A stretch of 64,000 nucleotides of DNA from Aradus depressus (taxonomy: Eukaryota; Arthropoda; Insecta; Hemiptera; Aradidae), in the NCBI GenBank assembly GCA_963662175.1, contig OY759227.1, forward strand, positions 3,318,501 through 3,382,500, given 5' to 3'. A program made the translations under genes and the position numbers. Numbering within the stretch: position 1 is the stretch's first letter; each line of letters opens with the position of its first letter. The notes under the pieces were generated by a model that ran no database searches, was not told the DNA's origin, and saw nothing but the letters and a program-made list of their open reading frames with translations. Positions 1-10,984 of this stretch are shown here, in pieces.

Positions 1-1022
1 ACAGCTAAAAGAAGAAGGAATGAAGAACATTTCAGGAAATTATAAGCAAAATTAAGAAAAGGTCAATAATTAAAAAACGAGTCGGTAGAAGGTTGTGAAA
101 ATTTTTAGGAAAAGACAGTTAATTATTAAGAAGAATTTGAAAAAGGAAAAGAAGAGAAAAACTACCCACATCAGATGGAAAACCCAGTTCAAAATTTCAA
201 AAAGGAAGCAAGTTCCAAAAATGATCCAATTATAGAGGACGGATCCAATCCAAAGCAGTATAAATGATCTGAAGGTGTATATCACAAAATTTACATGCTA
301 TTTTCGAGAGATGAAGGAGTCAAAATTAAAAAGAAAAGTTACAGAAAATTAAGATGACAATTTAGAAGAAAGAAGAAACGGAAGAAAGGAGAGAAAACAC
401 CAAAAAATTTTAATATTTAGAAGTAAAACAAGAGACAACAGGAAAAAGAAACTCGAATTTGCTACCCATAATTCCGTGCGGAGGCAGTTTAGTCAGTCTA
501 TGCTGGGTTCTGGTAGAGGTGGAATTTATAAATTTTTTTTAGTAAAGCCAGATTATTTATAAACATGTTTTAATTTCTTTTTAATTTCCCCATATCTCTC
601 TCAATGAAATTCAAATCTCAAAACTCATAGGCCTTGCGAATCAACACCTTTGAGATAAGCGCCAATCGTTATCGGGACATAATATTTAATAATCTTAATT
701 TTCAGAATCACACCGGGAGACTTTTGGATTGGTGCGAGTAACGTAGTTTGAAAATTTTACAGAGTTATTTATAACATATGTTTTTCATTTTTTTAAGAGC
801 TTCACTCAACCATATGGTAGATTATTTTATTTTTGAAATTATAGATTTAATTAACTTAAATTTCTTTTTTATTATTCAAAATTTTATTCATTTTTTTGAA
901 TTTATTGTGAAATCCATCAAGTCAATAACAGACATAAAACCTTTCATTATGGCATATCCCTTGTGTGGAAATTAAATTCAATTTTTTTATATACTCAAAG
1001 TAATATAAATATAGTAACCTCA
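1..1022 (-). mobile_element. LTR of a long-LTR retrotransposon (first about 1.0 kb, minus strand)
   Basis: Read on the minus strand, this block starts TGAGGTTACTATATTT at 1,022. It aligns by eye with the start of the LTR at 39,206 and, further in, with 10,985-12,060 on the plus strand. Shared landmarks are ATGCCATAATGAAAGG near 940, TGTCCCGA near 678 and the GATCCAATTATAGAGGACGG stretch near 212. The LTR continues beyond the left edge of the window. It abuts the 3' end of the decayed RTE-type LINE. No coding capacity is visible. It is most likely the 3' LTR of the minus-strand element whose internal parts lie at 4,900-10,700; that link is inference. Confidence 0.6.
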
Positions 1023-1029
1023 TTTAAAA

Positions 1030-4000
1030 CAGGTATAAAACCTTTCAGTACAAAGGCTCCTCAAGGACTGTTCTTGGCACTTCGCCCTCTTCCGTTCGGG
1101 CTACATGGCCTGCCCAACTTCACCACCCTCACCAAACAGCTCGTAGATTTCCATATTCTTGCGAATTCTCCAAACCAGTCCGTCCTTCACAGGGCCGAAA
1201 ACCCTTCGAAGAATTTTTCTTTCAAATATCAACAGGTCCTTCTCGACTTGATAGGGTCCATGTTTGACTGGCGTAGATAAGGACTGGACGGATCAGGGTC
1301 TTATAGAGCCGGAGTTTGGTATGCCTGCTCAGTAGAGAGCTTCGCATATGCCTCAGCAATCCAAAATAGCATCGATTCGCTGCCGTAAGTCTTTTCTTAA
1401 TTTCGGCTGATGTCTCCTTCCTGGTGGTGATTTGAGAGCCCAAGTACGTAAATTCTTTGACCCTTTCGAAGGAATATGGGCCAATCGATATACTTCGGCT
1501 ATGGGGGTTCGCATCTACACCTGTGTAGATATATTTAGTCTTGGACTCATTTATTCGGAGACCCATTGCAGCAGCCGCTTCCTGCAATCCCAGAAAGGCA
1601 CTCTCAAGAGCTGGTTAAGACCGTGCAACAATATCCAAGTCATCGGCGTAGCTGGACAGATTTTGAAAATATTGTGCCCCTTATTCGAATACCGGAATCC
1701 CTCACTACTTTCTCTAGGGCTAAGTTAAACAATAAGCAAGCTAGGGCATCCCCTTGCCTCAATCCCTTGCTAGAGGGAAACTCTGAAGAATAGTCCGACT
1801 GAATGCGTACTTTACACTGCACGTCTTGCATCGTCATTCTGACCAAGCGAATCAGCTTCGAGGGGATATTCATTTCCTCCATAGCTTTATAAAGTTTGGG
1901 CCTTCTTACGGTATCATATGCGCTTTTGAAATCGATGAAGAGATGATGAGTGGTCATTTTAAATTCATGGCTTCTTTCCAGGATCATACGAAGAGTGAAG
2001 ATTTGATCAATAGTTGATCTCCCCTTCCTAAAACCACTTTGGTACTTACCAATTTCCCGTTCAGCAAAAGGAACAAGCCTGTTATAGAGGACATTAGAGA
2101 GAATCTTATATGCGCACTGGAGCAGCGAAATTCCGCGGTAGTTGGCACATTCTAGTTGCTCCCCTTTCTTATGCACTGGGCACACAACCGCCTTTCTCCA
2201 CTGAATAGGAATATCTTCTTGCGTCCAGATCATGAATATTTGATCGTTCATGGCTTTGTATAGTGCTTCGCCACCATATTTAAAATGCTCAGGTGGTAGT
2301 CCATCATCTCCAGGTGCCTTATGATTTTTCATTTGAGCAATCGCGTTCTGAATTTCTTCTAGCTCAGATGGCTCTATTTCTCTATCATCCTGGTTGATGT
2401 TGGGGATCTCATAACTCTCTTCCGAGTCAATTGCTCCTTCATTGAGTAATTCATTGAAGTGTCTAGTCCACCTATGAAGTACATCCTCCTTATTAGTAAG
2501 AAGCGAACCGTCTTCTTTTCTACAGGCCAGGAGCCTGGGTTTAAAGGGGGCTCTTCCTTTGTTAACTTTCTGGAAGAACATTCTATTCTTATTTGTATCC
2601 CTCATAATCTCTACTTCTTCGAGATGCTTGTTCTCCCATTCTCTTTCCTTCTTTCTATGAAGTATCTTCTCAATGCGTCTTTTCATTCTAAAATTTTCGG
2701 TTGCCTGCCTTGTGTACCGTCTCTGAACCATAGTTCTATATGTCACATTTTTATCTTCAGTTACTTTTTTACATTCTTCATCAAACCACGGGGACTTTCT
2801 TTCTGGCTCATTAGTTCCCAGAGTGATTTCAGCCGCCTTATTTATGACTGCTTCCAGACCATTCCATGTATCTTGGATGTTCTCCATTCTTGCTACACGG
2901 AATGTCTCATTCAGACGTACCTCTAGTTGATTTTGAAAAGTTGCACATATATCCGGGTCTTTCAGTTTGGTCGTATTCCACTTCTTTTGTCTAGTCAACC
3001 GGTTAACTCTTGTAGAGGAGATCCTTGCCCTAATTCGAGCAATGATCAAGTGATGATCAGAGTCTACATTTGCGCCTCTGTATGTTCTATTGCTCAACTA
3101 GTTGGCTTTGTGCCGCGCGGTAATTAACAAGTGGTCTATCTGGTTAAAGATAGCTCCATCCGGTGATCTCCATGTAGCCTTATGAATTCGTCGTCCTGGG
3201 AATAGTGTACTCCCTACGACCATGTTTCGTGACGCAGCAAAATTGACAATCCTTTCCCGTTGTCATTGCTTTCATCGTGGAGGCTGTGAAAGGCAATGGT
3301 CGGCCTGTACACTTCTTCTTTCCCAATCTTGGCATTCAAATCCCCTAAGAGTATCTTTATATCGCTTCTAGGGCAACCATCATGAGCTCTTTCCAGCTCT
3401 TCATAGAGATTCTCCTTTTCGTCTTCACTTGACGTTTCGGTAGGTGCATGGCAACTAATTAGGCTATAATTGTAAAATACTCCCTTAATACGGAGGGTAC
3501 ATAGTCGTTCGTTGATGGGGGAAAATCCAATAATTTGCTGTCTCATTCTTCCTCTTACTATGAAGCCAGTTCCAAACATGTGGTTTTTTTGGTGGCAGCT
3601 GTAATAAATTGTATAGAATTTCTTTTCAATCAGTCCACTACCTGTCCAAGGAATCTCTTGAATAACAGCTATGTCAACTTTATACTTGTCCAATTCAATG
3701 AAGAGGATTTGAAGCCCTCCCGGTCTGTATAGAGATAAAATATTCCAATATCCTAATTTGAAGTCCATTTGGCTTTTTCCAGGTCGGTTACCATTTATCA
3801 ATCCGGCGTTTTCTCTAGGAGGTCTCGTAATAATTTGTGTTTAAGAGGGGCAGGTTATTAGCCCACTGCCTCCGAGTCAGGGGGAGGGGCTGCCTCCTTA
3901 AAGCCTCCTGACCGGCTCCCGAGTTACTTAGTTTTAGCCTACCTCATCAGTTCCGAGACAACCGAAAAGGCGTTTCCCACCCGCACCACTAGGAGGTACT

Positions 4001-4128
4001 AAACAACCCTTGTTGACACCTTCGCTTCCTCGCCACGGGTCTGGCCGTATGCGATTCCACTACTGTGCAGAGAAGAGAACTCTGCAAAGTGTCAACCGTC
4101 AGCGGGCTATTTGGATATATCATTGTAC
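1030..4128 (-). mobile_element. RTE-clade LINE, copy 1, decayed
   Basis: A non-LTR retrotransposon on the minus strand. A GC-richer 5' leader (about 4,120-3,800) is followed by one broken reading frame with an endonuclease and then a reverse transcriptase. It is related throughout to the better-preserved copy at 6,678-9,929. The 3' end stops at about 1,030 against an LTR, without the short tandem-repeat tail seen in copy 2, so the last part of the ORF and the tail are lost. Confidence 0.85.
1060..3800 (-). pseudogene. RTE-type endonuclease/reverse transcriptase, frameshifted
   Basis: The apurinic-like endonuclease (EEP) domain spans about 3,770-3,110, with LGYWNILSLY, VIQEIPWTG, LLGDLNAK and later NQIDHLL. 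The reverse transcriptase follows, with PVHKKGE, NYRGISLLQCAYKILSNVL, GFRKGRSTIDQIFTLR, FIDFKSAYD and RQGDALACLLFN; YADD lies near 1,630. The C-terminal tract runs to about 1,060. Lesions are a frameshift near 3,235, a stop near 3,106, an indel just before YADD near 1,645, and further stops near 1,255 and 1,120. The first in-frame ATG precedes DFKLGYWN. One long EEP-RT frame without RNase H, plus a C-terminal FERK...WR tract, is typical of the RTE clade. It is not functional. Confidence 0.85.
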
Positions 4129-4938
4129 TATATATTTTTTTTTTATTCCAGAAACTAATAAGCAAATGTTTGCTCTTAAAACCAGTTATGGGTGAATTAA
4201 GCTTGCACGGCGTAGGATTGCTGAATTTCCTATTTCAAAATTGCCCAATTTTTTGAATGATACGCTTTAACAAACAAACCCATAAAATAATATTTTTTTT
4301 TTTCATTAAATTTTTATTTTTATTTTTATCTTCAAATACCCTATACCAACTCACACGCATGCAAAAAATATATCATAAAAATAGCTATCTTATACACATA
4401 CTAACTTTATATATAAAACTTCCCCATTTAATTTCAATAAACACCATTTAAATATTATCATTAATAAATAATTATGTTTTTTTATTTAAAAAAACATTTA
4501 AAAATATGAAAATTCTTCTTTTTTTTTTTGAGTGTAGAGTACACTAACATTTCTTTAATATAGTTCCATTTTATTCTCCCACATATATTTTCATATTATA
4601 TTTTCTTCCCATTATTACTATAAGACAGAGCACCACCCCTATAAACATTCCTAATCATTCTAAGACCTAAATTATCACTGTTATATTCCTCTTAATATAA
4701 CATATTCACTAAAAATTCCATAAAAACAACACACATCATAAAAAAAATACATACAATAAATACATATCATTGTTTACAACCCTCAGTTCATTCACTATCA
4801 TCAAATACTCTAAACAGCTGTGATGTCACTTATTTATTTATGAGTTACTGCCTGACATAAACTTTGAAATAACAAACTGTTCACTACTTTTATTATTTTT
4901 ATTTTAATTTCAAATTCAATTTTAATCTTAATTATTCA
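4129..4938. other. AT-rich non-coding sequence
   Basis: Very AT-rich sequence with short homopolymers. I see no reading frame with recognisable content. It is probably internal sequence of the minus-strand LTR element into which RTE copy 1 inserted. Confidence 0.4.
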
Positions 4939-4940
4939 TT

Positions 4941-5412
4941 AGACGTTTTTTAGGCTCCTTTTCTTTACTAGGTCAATTACCATTGTTGACTTTTGAGTGT
5001 CCGTCTTTAACTCCTCTAAGTCCTGTTTGACAACAAGTATGTTTTCACTTAGGTTATTTATTTGTATACCTGTGCTAATCCTATTAGTCTGAGTTCTTTT
5101 ACCTAGCTGGTCCATCACCTGTGTACTAATTTGGCTCGTATGTTCAGTGACCACTCTAAATACGAAGTCTCATCCCCTTGAAAACCTGTCTCGTCTTCTA
5201 TAAATCGCGCATGTCTAATATTTTCATGACTATTACATCATGATCCGAATTACGTACATTTTGTGCCTCTCCCGGATCTACTATCCTATCAGGTACATTT
5301 ACGCAACTATTCGGGTCGTCAAGTATATTGTTTATGTTTTCGACTGTTACCGAAACCTCCTCGTCTGTTCCCGCGCCATATTAGTTTCGTCTTCGAGATT
5401 TAAGTCGGCCAT
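4941..5412 (-). pseudogene. Gag-like coiled-coil protein, decayed
   Basis: Minus-strand frame starting at an ATG at 5,412 (MADLNLEDETNMAREQT). It can be followed through at least two frame changes to a stop at about 4,941. The last 71 codons form one frame rich in heptad-like hydrophobics (QISTQVMDQL, INNLSENILVVKQDLEEL). The composition, an acidic N-terminus followed by a coiled coil, resembles the gag-like ORF at 10,706. A primer-binding-site-like motif lies about 250 bp upstream on the same strand, which supports a gag of an LTR retrotransposon. No zinc knuckle is seen. The family assignment is inference. Confidence 0.4.
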
Positions 5413-5660
5413 CTTGAATCGGAATTTTTCCAAACTTATGCAAACTTAATTTATAAATGAAATATACAAAATTAACAATCGCCTTTCTGCATCTTATATG
5501 TTTACCATCCTTGCCCTTCTGTGTAAAAAGGTTTTGACTCAATAATCAACATAACAAAAATTCACATATGAAATCCCAAGCACATTGAGAATTGAACTTA
5601 TTGAAAAATTCTCTTAAAACTGGTTTTTTTTTCAATATAATTTATTTTTAAATGCCTTTT

Positions 5661-5680
5661 GCCCCACAAGTTGGGCGACA
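5661..5680 (-). other. Primer-binding-site-like motif
   Basis: Minus strand TGTCGCCCAACTTGTGGGGC closely resembles the tRNA-Lys-type primer site TGGCGCCCAACGTGGGGC of many insect Gypsy elements. It lies between a possible short LTR and the gag-like pseudogene, in the order expected for an LTR element. Confidence 0.4.
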
Positions 5681-5682
5681 AG

Positions 5683-5821
5683 TGAGACAACCGCTATGGG
5701 ATACTCTTACAAATAATCTCAGGGTTCTAATATTTTAATAATGTCGTGGGTTCTTGTAAGGAGCGGGTAGACATGCCAGATGCAGAATCCTTCTTACCTG
5801 GTTTTGTAAGTGAGACAAACA
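5683..5821 (-). repeat. Possible short LTR next to the primer-site motif
   Basis: On the minus strand this 139-bp stretch begins TGTTTGTCTCA and ends GGTTGTCTCA, a TG...CA shape, and stops 2 bp before the primer-site-like motif. I did not find a second copy in the window, so it may not be a true LTR. Confidence 0.25.
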
Positions 5822-6432
5822 TATTAATAACTATAATTTAAATTGAAAAAGAGGCGATTCATAAAATTAAAAACATTACATAAATTTAACATCCGTATAT
5901 TTTGATAATCTTTCATGACAATAATATTACAGAAGCTTCTTATAATCTTTTTTAAATAAATTATGAAAAATATAACAAACTGCTCATCGTACAAATTTTA
6001 AGTAATAAGCGACCAATACGGAGATAGGACATGTTAATTTACGCTATTGACTTTTATTTAACCTTATGAATTTAAAAGTTTTATCAGACGTTACATTTTT
6101 TTAGGCATTTATTTTTTATGAAGTTATAGACCGTTGACATTATTTTATATGGATAAAAGGTGCTACTCATCCAGTTGGTGGTTTACCCATTTTCCTGGGT
6201 TTCCAGCATGTGACAGGTCGTTCGAACCGTCACAGTATACTTACCATCATGAAAAAAAAATGCGCCGTCAACAAATTCAGATTGAATGTGCTGAGTTGTG
6301 TGGGAACGTTTTAGGATAAAACTCATCACATTCCCACTGGACATAAAAACATCTTGGAACTGGACCCTGGAGAAGAGAACGGATTATAACATTAATTGTA
6401 ACACATTGTTACCACTAAATGACCTCATCCCT
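5822..6432. other. Non-coding sequence
   Basis: AT-rich sequence with no recognisable gene or repeat structure. The small plus-strand frame around 6,134-6,319 has no recognisable domain. Confidence 0.3.
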
Positions 6433-6491
6433 GCTATATTTATTGTTAATTGACTTTAATTGAATAATAATAAATTGAATAATTGAATAAA
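6433..6491. repeat. Short repeat shared with 11,012-11,069
   Basis: About 59 bp (tatttattgttaattgactt... to ...gaataaata) is nearly identical to 11,012-11,069. Here it is followed by ATGGATCCTACCTTTGTGACG, which recurs separately near 11,422. The pieces are shared by the LTR family but rearranged. Confidence 0.6.
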
Positions 6492-6677
6492 TAATGGATC
6501 CTACCTTTGTGACGTCATTTCCCCTTATTTCATAAATTTTCACTTCAGTTTGTCTGTGTTCTACTTTAAAAATTTTTTCTACCTGGTAACTAGTCTCATG
6601 TAAATTCTTTCTTAAGTAATTTTTCCATTCATTCACATCAGTCATACTATCATATTTTCTTAATTCTACCTTAATTT
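6490..6677 (-). pseudogene. Gag-like coiled-coil ORF, C-terminal part (after RTE insertion)
   Basis: Minus-strand continuation of the frame interrupted at 9,930. It reads AKIKVELRKYDSMTDVNEW, then ...VEHRQTEVKIYEIRG, and ends near the GTCACAAAGGTAGGATCC motif. The reading frame continues across the 11-bp target duplication of the RTE element, so this is one gene split by that insertion. No known domain is recognised. It is charged and probably the C-terminal region of a gag-like protein. Confidence 0.5.
6667..6677 (+). repeat. Target-site duplication, left copy
   Basis: TACCTTAATTT is repeated at 9,930-9,940 and exactly brackets the RTE element. Confidence 0.9.
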
Positions 6678-9600
6678 TGGCGTAGGGAAGTAGCGACCCC
6701 ATCGCCCGGCCCTTTGGACCGCAATCAGCCACTGGCCCTCCAGGTTGGGGGAACACGAGCACACTAACACATCACAGCACACCTGACATGCACCCCCACA
6801 CAAACCACCAAGGCATATACAGTACACACCCTAGGGCCACCGCCCCTAGGTAGTCGCCCCGAACGGGGGAGCAAGTCCGAAGGCTCCAAGGTGGCAGCCC
6901 CACCACAGGACTAGGGTACGTAGAGAGGGTTGATAGCCCCACTGCCCGAACGCAAACTATCACGAAACCTCACACAAGAGCCTCGGATATTGATAGATAT
7001 TCACAGGAAACAACCCGGCAAACGTCTTAGGTTTAATCTTGGATACTGGAATATTTTAACATTATATAGACCCGGAGCACTGAATTTGCTCTTGAATCAG
7101 ATTGAAAAATATAAGTTGGACATAACTGCCATCCAGGAGATCCGATGGACTGGTCAAGGTATACTAGAGAAGAAGCATCACACAGTTTACTACAGTTGCA
7201 GCGAACGGTTACATTCCTATGGTACCGGATTCATTGTCCGGAAAGCTTTCCGTCACTTGGTCATTGGCTACAAGGCAGTTAGCCCGAGAATTTGCCTTAT
7301 CCGAATTCGGGGAAAATTTTATAATTATAGCGTAGTTAGTACATATGCTCCAACAGAAGATGCTGAAGACGACGAGAAAGATGAGTTTTATGAGATGCTG
7401 GAAACAACAATTGACTCGTGCCCAAGGTATGACATGAAAATCATTGTAGGGGACATGAATGCCAAGGTGGGAAGGGAGGAGATATACACTCCTACCATCG
7501 GCAAACATAGCCTGCATGAAACCAGCAACAGAAATGGACAGCGGCTCATTAATTTTGCAGCATCCAGAAATCTCATCATTGCCAGCACTCTATTCCCTCA
7601 CAAGCGTATACATAAGGGCACCTGGACCTCACCTGATGGTCGTTCAGTCAATCAGATTGACCATATTCTCGCGAGTAGCAGGCATATTAGCAGCATAACC
7701 GATGTCCGGACATTCAGAGGGGCTAATGTAGACTCAGACCACTTCCTCAGTATCGCTCACATTCAAGCAAGAATATCGTGTTCCACAGTTCGACGGGAAC
7801 CCGCGAGCAAGAAGTTTAACTTAAAGAAATTTAATGACCCTCAAGTTAAGGAGCAATATGCAGAAGCTCTGGACCTACGGTTGCGATCTCGGGAACCCCC
7901 AGTGGCGGGTATTGATGGAGAATGGGCCGACTGCTGTACAGCTATCGAAGAAGCGGCTAAAGAGACTCTTGGGCCAGCTGAGAAAGATGTCAGATCTCCA
8001 TGGTTCAATGAGGAGTGTCAGGCCGCTACCGACGCTAAAAATGTGGCATATCGGGTCATGCTGAATAGACGCACACGCAGGACTGTGGAGGAGTATAGAA
8101 GAAAAAGGAGAGATGAGAAACGCTTACACCGTCAGAAGAAGAGGGCGTCAAAAAATGAGGAGCTGATAGAATTGGAGAAGTTCAGGTTGGACAACAACGC
8201 AAGGAAATTCTTCCAATCGGCAAATAAGAGCAGGAAGCCCTTCAAGCAAATCCCCTCCATGTGCATGGATGAGCAGGGAGCTCTCCTCACTGATACACAG
8301 GCCTGCACAGCAGAATGGAGAAGATATTTTGAAAATCTCCTCAATGGACAGGAAATGCAGCACATGGCAACTGATGATGAAATAGAACCACCGGATGAGG
8401 ATGAGGTCATCGAGGCAATTAACAGATTAAAGAATCATAAAGCAGCAGGGATTGACGGGCTACCGGGGGAGCTGTTTAAGCATGGTGGTGGCGAACTTAG
8501 GAAACTCCTCCATAATCTAATAATCACGATATGGACGGAGGAAACCATGCCAGCGGCCTGGAGAAAAACAGTTATATGCCCTATTCATAAGAAAGGTGAT
8601 CTGTTAAAATGCTCGAACTACCGTGGTATATCTCTCCTTCCATGTGCCTACAAAATCCTCTCAAATGTTTTGTTCCATAGGCTCCTACCTTTTTCTGAGC
8701 GGGAAATAGGCCACTATCAGTGTGGGTTCAGGCGTGGAAGATCCACCACTGATCAGATCTTTAGCCTCAGGACCATTCTAGAAAGAGGAAGAGAATACAG
8801 GATTACTACTCACCACCTCTTCATAGACTTTAAATCAGCATATGATAGTATAGACCGAGAGCAACTGTACAAAGCACTGGTGGAGCTTAACATCCCAGGT
8901 AAGCTCATACGGCGGATCAGGTTGACAATGTCAGGAGTACAGTGTGTGGTAAAAGTCAAGGGCAATACATCCGAAGAGTTCTTGTCCAGAAGAGGCGTGA
9001 GGCAAGGTGATGCCCTGGCATGCCTCCTGTTTAACCTGGCCCTTGAGAAAGCCATAAGAGACTCGGGAATACAGACGACGGGCACGATATTTAATAGGAT
9101 GGTCCAGCTTCTCGCCTATGCTGATGACATAGACATAATCGGTCGGTCCCGCCAAGCAGTTACTGAAGCCTTTTTAGCCCTTGAAGCCGCTGCTAGAAGA
9201 CTGGGACTAGTGATTAACCAGAGTAAAACCAAGTATATGGTGTCTCAGCAAGAAATTAGGCAGGAGGGAGAGAAGGTGGCGTTTGGACCCTACTTCTTTG
9301 AGCAGGTGTCAGGGTTCATTTATCTCGGCTCACAGGTTGTAAGTGACAACCAAATATCAGCAGAAACCAGTAGGAGGATCATGTGCGCTAACAGATGTTA
9401 TTATGGGCTTCAAAAGCATCTATCTAGTAACCTGGTAGCCCGGCGTACGAAGGTCGTCCTGTACAAAACTCTTATCCGCCCAGTTCTCACATACGGCTCA
9501 GAAACCTGGACAACTACTAAAGCAGAAGATCGAGACCTCCAAATATTTGAAAGGAAGGTGCTCAGGAAGATTTACGGTCCGGTGTATGTTGGAGGAGAAT

Positions 9601-9929
9601 GGAGGCGTAGGAGCAACCAGGAGGTGTACGACCTGTTCAAAGAACCAGATGTGGCTAAAGTGATAAAACTGGGCAGGTTAAGGTGGGCCGGACATATTAT
9701 CAGGATGAGCGAAGAAATGATCCCAAGAAAGCTACTGACGGAAGTCCTGCACGGAAGGCGGAGAGTAGGGAGACCGAGACTGCGGTGGTCGGACTGTGTG
9801 ACCAACGACGCCAGGAACATCGGGATCCAGAACTGGATGGGAGCCGCACAAAACAGAGACTCCTGGCGATTGCTGCTCGAGGAAGCCAAGACTCGTTAGC
9901 GGGTTGTAGAGCTGCATTAATAATAATAA
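6678..9929 (+). mobile_element. RTE-clade LINE, copy 2, nearly intact
   Basis: About 3.25 kb bounded by an 11-bp direct duplication (6,667-6,677 and 9,930-9,940). A GC-rich 5' leader of about 250 bp is followed by one 989-codon frame. The 3' end is a very short UTR ending in a TAA repeat (9,918-9,929). A short tandem-repeat tail instead of poly(A) is characteristic of RTE elements. It inserted into the minus-strand gag-like ORF. The intact frame and clean duplication suggest a recent insertion. Confidence 0.93.
6930..9899 (+). CDS. RTE-type endonuclease/reverse transcriptase, uninterrupted
   Basis: Replication protein of the LINE: it nicks the target and copies the RNA in place. Residues about 30-265 are the EEP endonuclease, with NILTLYRPG, IQEIRWTG, YAPTE, VGDMNAKVG, NQIDHIL and the catalytic SDH of NVDSDHF. 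Residues about 470-780 are the reverse transcriptase, with PIHKKGD, NYRGISLLPCAYKILSNVL, GFRRGRSTTDQIF, FIDFKSAYDS, RQGDALACLLFN and the active site LAYADDIDI. The tail (FERKVLRKIYGP, RLRWAGHIIRM, GRPRLRW) is typical of the RTE clade. There is no RNase H. The frame is open for 989 codons, but the coordinate start is a TTG and no ATG occurs before about codon 165. In copy 1 an ATG sits just before the LGYWN motif; here that position reads CTT. Translation would need a non-AUG start, or the start has been lost. Confidence 0.92.
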   Translation: MIAPLPERKLSRNLTQEPRILIDIHRKQPGKRLRFNLGYWNILTLYRPGALNLLLNQIEKYKLDITAIQEIRWTGQGILEKKHHTVYYSCSERLHSYGTGFIVRKAFRHLVIGYKAVSPRICLIRIRGKFYNYSVVSTYAPTEDAEDDEKDEFYEMLETTIDSCPRYDMKIIVGDMNAKVGREEIYTPTIGKHSLHETSNRNGQRLINFAASRNLIIASTLFPHKRIHKGTWTSPDGRSVNQIDHILASSRHISSITDVRTFRGANVDSDHFLSIAHIQARISCSTVRREPASKKFNLKKFNDPQVKEQYAEALDLRLRSREPPVAGIDGEWADCCTAIEEAAKETLGPAEKDVRSPWFNEECQAATDAKNVAYRVMLNRRTRRTVEEYRRKRRDEKRLHRQKKRASKNEELIELEKFRLDNNARKFFQSANKSRKPFKQIPSMCMDEQGALLTDTQACTAEWRRYFENLLNGQEMQHMATDDEIEPPDEDEVIEAINRLKNHKAAGIDGLPGELFKHGGGELRKLLHNLIITIWTEETMPAAWRKTVICPIHKKGDLLKCSNYRGISLLPCAYKILSNVLFHRLLPFSEREIGHYQCGFRRGRSTTDQIFSLRTILERGREYRITTHHLFIDFKSAYDSIDREQLYKALVELNIPGKLIRRIRLTMSGVQCVVKVKGNTSEEFLSRRGVRQGDALACLLFNLALEKAIRDSGIQTTGTIFNRMVQLLAYADDIDIIGRSRQAVTEAFLALEAAARRLGLVINQSKTKYMVSQQEIRQEGEKVAFGPYFFEQVSGFIYLGSQVVSDNQISAETSRRIMCANRCYYGLQKHLSSNLVARRTKVVLYKTLIRPVLTYGSETWTTTKAEDRDLQIFERKVLRKIYGPVYVGGEWRRRSNQEVYDLFKEPDVAKVIKLGRLRWAGHIIRMSEEMIPRKLLTEVLHGRRRVGRPRLRWSDCVTNDARNIGIQNWMGAAQNRDSWRLLLEEAKTR

Positions 9930-9940
9930 TACCTTAATTT
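9930..9940 (+). repeat. Target-site duplication, right copy
   Basis: TACCTTAATTT matches 6,667-6,677. Confidence 0.9.
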
Positions 9941-10706
9941 GCACTAACTGATAATTCATTATAATTTCTCCCTGGGAAAGAATTTTTCTGACCAAATTTT
10001 TCCTACTTTGAAATTTATTTTTAGCTACTAAATCTATACTTCTATTTTCTAAATTATTTCTAGAACTAATTTCCGAAACTACCTTGACTTCCTCTACTAA
10101 AATTTCTAAGTTTGTTTCTTTTTCTATTTCTACAGTTTGAACCTTTCCCTCTTTGCTCTTATTTTCAATATTTTCTACTTTATGTTGATCTTCTATATTC
10201 TCTATACTATTATCACACCTTTCGATTACATTTAGATTTCTTTCGAAATTGTCTATGCTCCTACTTCAATTTGTCGCCATATTTTTCATGAATTTTGTAT
10301 TTTCGTCAATCTTATTACTTAAATTGGTCCCTAAATTTCCTAACTTATTTTTCTGTTCGTCAATCTTACTACTTAAATTTGTCTCTAAATTTCCTAAATT
10401 TGTCTCTAAATTTCCTAAATTTGTAAATTTTTGATTCTGTTCCGCCATACTCCTCATCATAAATTCCATTAATATATCCATCTTATCTGGTTTCTCCTCT
10501 AATTTTTCTTTCATCTCTACCTCTGTCTCTCTACTAACAATAATAATCCCTTGTACCTCCTCACTGGTACCCTCTGTGGTCCCCATGGCAACGGGTGTTT
10601 CCCTGCCTGTGTCTTCCGAGACCTCCATATCAGATCTTTCGTCGGAACTCGATTCCTCCCTATTCTCTTCCTCTAGTCTTTTCGCTTCTCCTCTAGTTAA
10701 TGGCAT
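9941..10706 (-). pseudogene. Gag-like coiled-coil ORF, N-terminal part
   Basis: Minus-strand frame from an ATG at 10,706 (MPLTRGEAKRLEEENREESS). It has an acidic, serine-rich N-terminus followed by a repetitive coiled coil: an 18-base unit (NLGNLETNL...) is repeated around 10,330-10,430. One in-frame stop lies near 10,264, after which the same frame stays open to the RTE insertion at 9,940 and resumes at 6,677. The total is about 320 codons. No zinc knuckle, protease or reverse transcriptase follows. A long-LTR-like sequence upstream on the same strand (10,800-10,975) suggests the gag of an LTR retrotransposon. The function is not established. Confidence 0.5.
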
Positions 10707-10799
10707 TGTTAATAATTAAATAGTAACTCAAAAAAAATTAAAAAAATATTGCAACAAACACACATGAGTTCAATATTATTATATATATACTGAAAAAAA

Positions 10800-10975
10800 A
10801 TTCATACAATATTCCCCCACTCTCCCAACGAAACTCAAATCTCCTCATGGCCTTATTTTTCTTGATTTTAACTCAGATGCAATTTTAGGCATATTTAATC
10901 TTTATTCAAAAAAAATGTTTCCGTGACTCTATGCGAGTTATTTATTGATTAAAGAATGCAAAAAATAAAAAAAAC
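10800..10975 (-). repeat. Diverged LTR fragment upstream of the gag-like ORF
   Basis: The order of motifs (CCCCACTCTCCCAACGAAAC, AAATCTC, CATGGCCTTA, then TGCGAGTTATTTATTG) parallels 585-830 in the minus-strand LTR at the left edge. This is a diverged copy in the same orientation, as expected for the 5' LTR of the minus-strand element. It is cut off by the opposite-strand LTR that starts at 10,985. Confidence 0.4.
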
Positions 10976-10984
10976 AAGAAATTC

